Under the pieces are notes generated by a model that saw only the letters and a program-made list of their open reading frames with translations, did no database searches and was not told the DNA's origin. 64,000 nucleotides of DNA from Margaritifera margaritifera (Eukaryota; Mollusca; Bivalvia; Unionida; Margaritiferidae), in contig JAQPZY010001660.1 in the NCBI GenBank assembly GCA_029931535.1, positions 5,047,001 through 5,111,000 of the forward strand. Direction: 5' to 3'. The position numbers were made by a program, and so were the translations under genes. Below, piece after piece: positions 63,203 to 64,000 of the stretch (positions are counted from its first letter, which is position 1; each line of letters starts with the position of its first letter).

Positions 63203-63240
63203 AGCACTTCCGTTGTCAAATCTGTTGTTTCGGAAGTGCT
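63203..63240. repeat. Perfect 10-bp inverted repeat (hairpin)
   Basis: AGCACTTCCG at 63203-63212 and CGGAAGTGCT at 63231-63240, with an 18-base loop. ACTTCCGG occurs again near 63366. CGGAAGT is also the ETS-factor core, so a paired binding site is an alternative reading. Confidence 0.7.
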
Positions 63241-63249
63241 TAGTTTTTG

Positions 63250-64000
63250 CACATTGTAAAGAACTGCAACTTCGGAGTAAGTAAATATTGCATGCAGTCC
63301 TTAATCAAATAATGCCTAAATGAAACTTATGAAGTTTGAGGTCGCGTCACTGAAAACTGCGTCACACTTCCGGTGCTCGTGAGACCGCAAATAACTATCA
63401 TTCTCCATCTTTAGTGAAAGTTATGTAATCTCTACTTTTTTCCCAAGATGCATCGCGCCAATATGTTGCTACCAACCAATCACTGCAATTCAGGGGGAAA
63501 TTCCATACTAGCTGTTATAGGAATTACATCATTGCTACGGAATTATGTATCATCTTTTAAATTATAATATAGTTTTCATTTGGTTTATGACCTTTGTATT
63601 ATAATTTATATTTTTTTTTAGAGGTCAACGCTGTTATTGAGTACATGTATATCTTATGTTAGGAATTTTGGTTAAACATGACTCACTACGTCACGTGAGT
63701 AGCGCCTGATTCCCTTGATTCAGTAAAGAGTACAACTTGTTTACTTGTAAGAATTAACATCGCAATCCGGGTTTGTTTATTTGAGACGGAGTAGATTGGG
63801 GTTTTTTTTGTTCGACGCAGTATAGATAATATAAAGCGAGATTTTATCACCGCGTTGTTCATTATTTGCAGTTACGGTATTTGGTAAAGTCATAGAGGAA
63901 GTTTATTTATTGTTCGTGAAATCTTAACTCTAAACAGTACATTTAGGATTACGTACTAATATTCGAAGATCTGAACATTATTCTACTCCGTCGGAATTAT
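63250..64000. other. Window end, nothing assigned
   Basis: AT-rich with no recognised reading frame or repeat. Confidence 0.45.

Overview
This is AT-rich eukaryotic (metazoan) DNA. It has very few coding exons, dense microsatellites and many decayed transposable elements. The mix of Polinton/Maverick remnants, Penelope-like elements (PLEs) with hammerhead-like motifs, CR1/L2-type LINEs, a spliced peptide-type GPCR and long (TA)n and (ATGT)n tracts fits a marine lophotrochozoan, most likely a mollusc. That taxonomic guess is inference only. No bacterial operon, rRNA, CRISPR array or convincing tRNA was seen.

Layout. (1) 1-21937 is the right end of a head-to-tail tandem array with a unit of about 8.33 kb: a partial unit 1-5277, a unit 5278-13595 and a unit 13596-21937. 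Each junction has the same breakpoint, inside a 5'-truncated LINE. In the last unit the LINE runs on into its natural 3' half (to about 23712), so the array edge is visible. No convincing host gene was found in the unit. (2) 23.7-29.9 kb holds a minus-strand LINE remnant, a diverged 559-bp tandem pair, a MITE-like inverted-repeat element, a LINE 3' tail and short hairpins. (3) 29.9-37.3 kb carries the only host gene I can support: two exons of a rhodopsin-class GPCR (TM3-TM6, then TM7 plus C-tail) joined by a 6.26-kb phase-0 intron. The intron holds two sense PLE tails and one long antisense PLE pseudogene with a hammerhead-like motif 3' of it. (4) 39.7-46.1 kb and 53.5-57.3 kb are two broken Polinton/Maverick elements in the same orientation and gene order: a Cys-bearing block, retroviral-like integrase, a CxxC small protein, a basic small protein, and protein-primed DNA polymerase B. 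The first is interrupted by a LINE (ORF1 plus EN/RT), which itself carries an antisense L2/CR1-type endonuclease fragment, so three insertion layers are nested. (5) 46.4-47.1 kb has two abutting minisatellites (57 bp and 42 bp) read by one 195-codon frame. Two 44-bp minisatellites lie at 51.4 and 57.4 kb. (6) 57.9-64 kb is mostly non-coding, with unassigned coding-like remnants at 58.3-59.6 kb, a solo PLE end with a second hammerhead-like motif at 62.0 kb, and MITE ends facing each other at 62.5 kb.

The window therefore records genome turnover rather than a working multi-gene pathway. The most informative points are the very young 8.3-kb array with its mapped breakpoint, the paired Polinton fossils with shared uncharacterised small genes, and the PLE/hammerhead material inside a GPCR intron.
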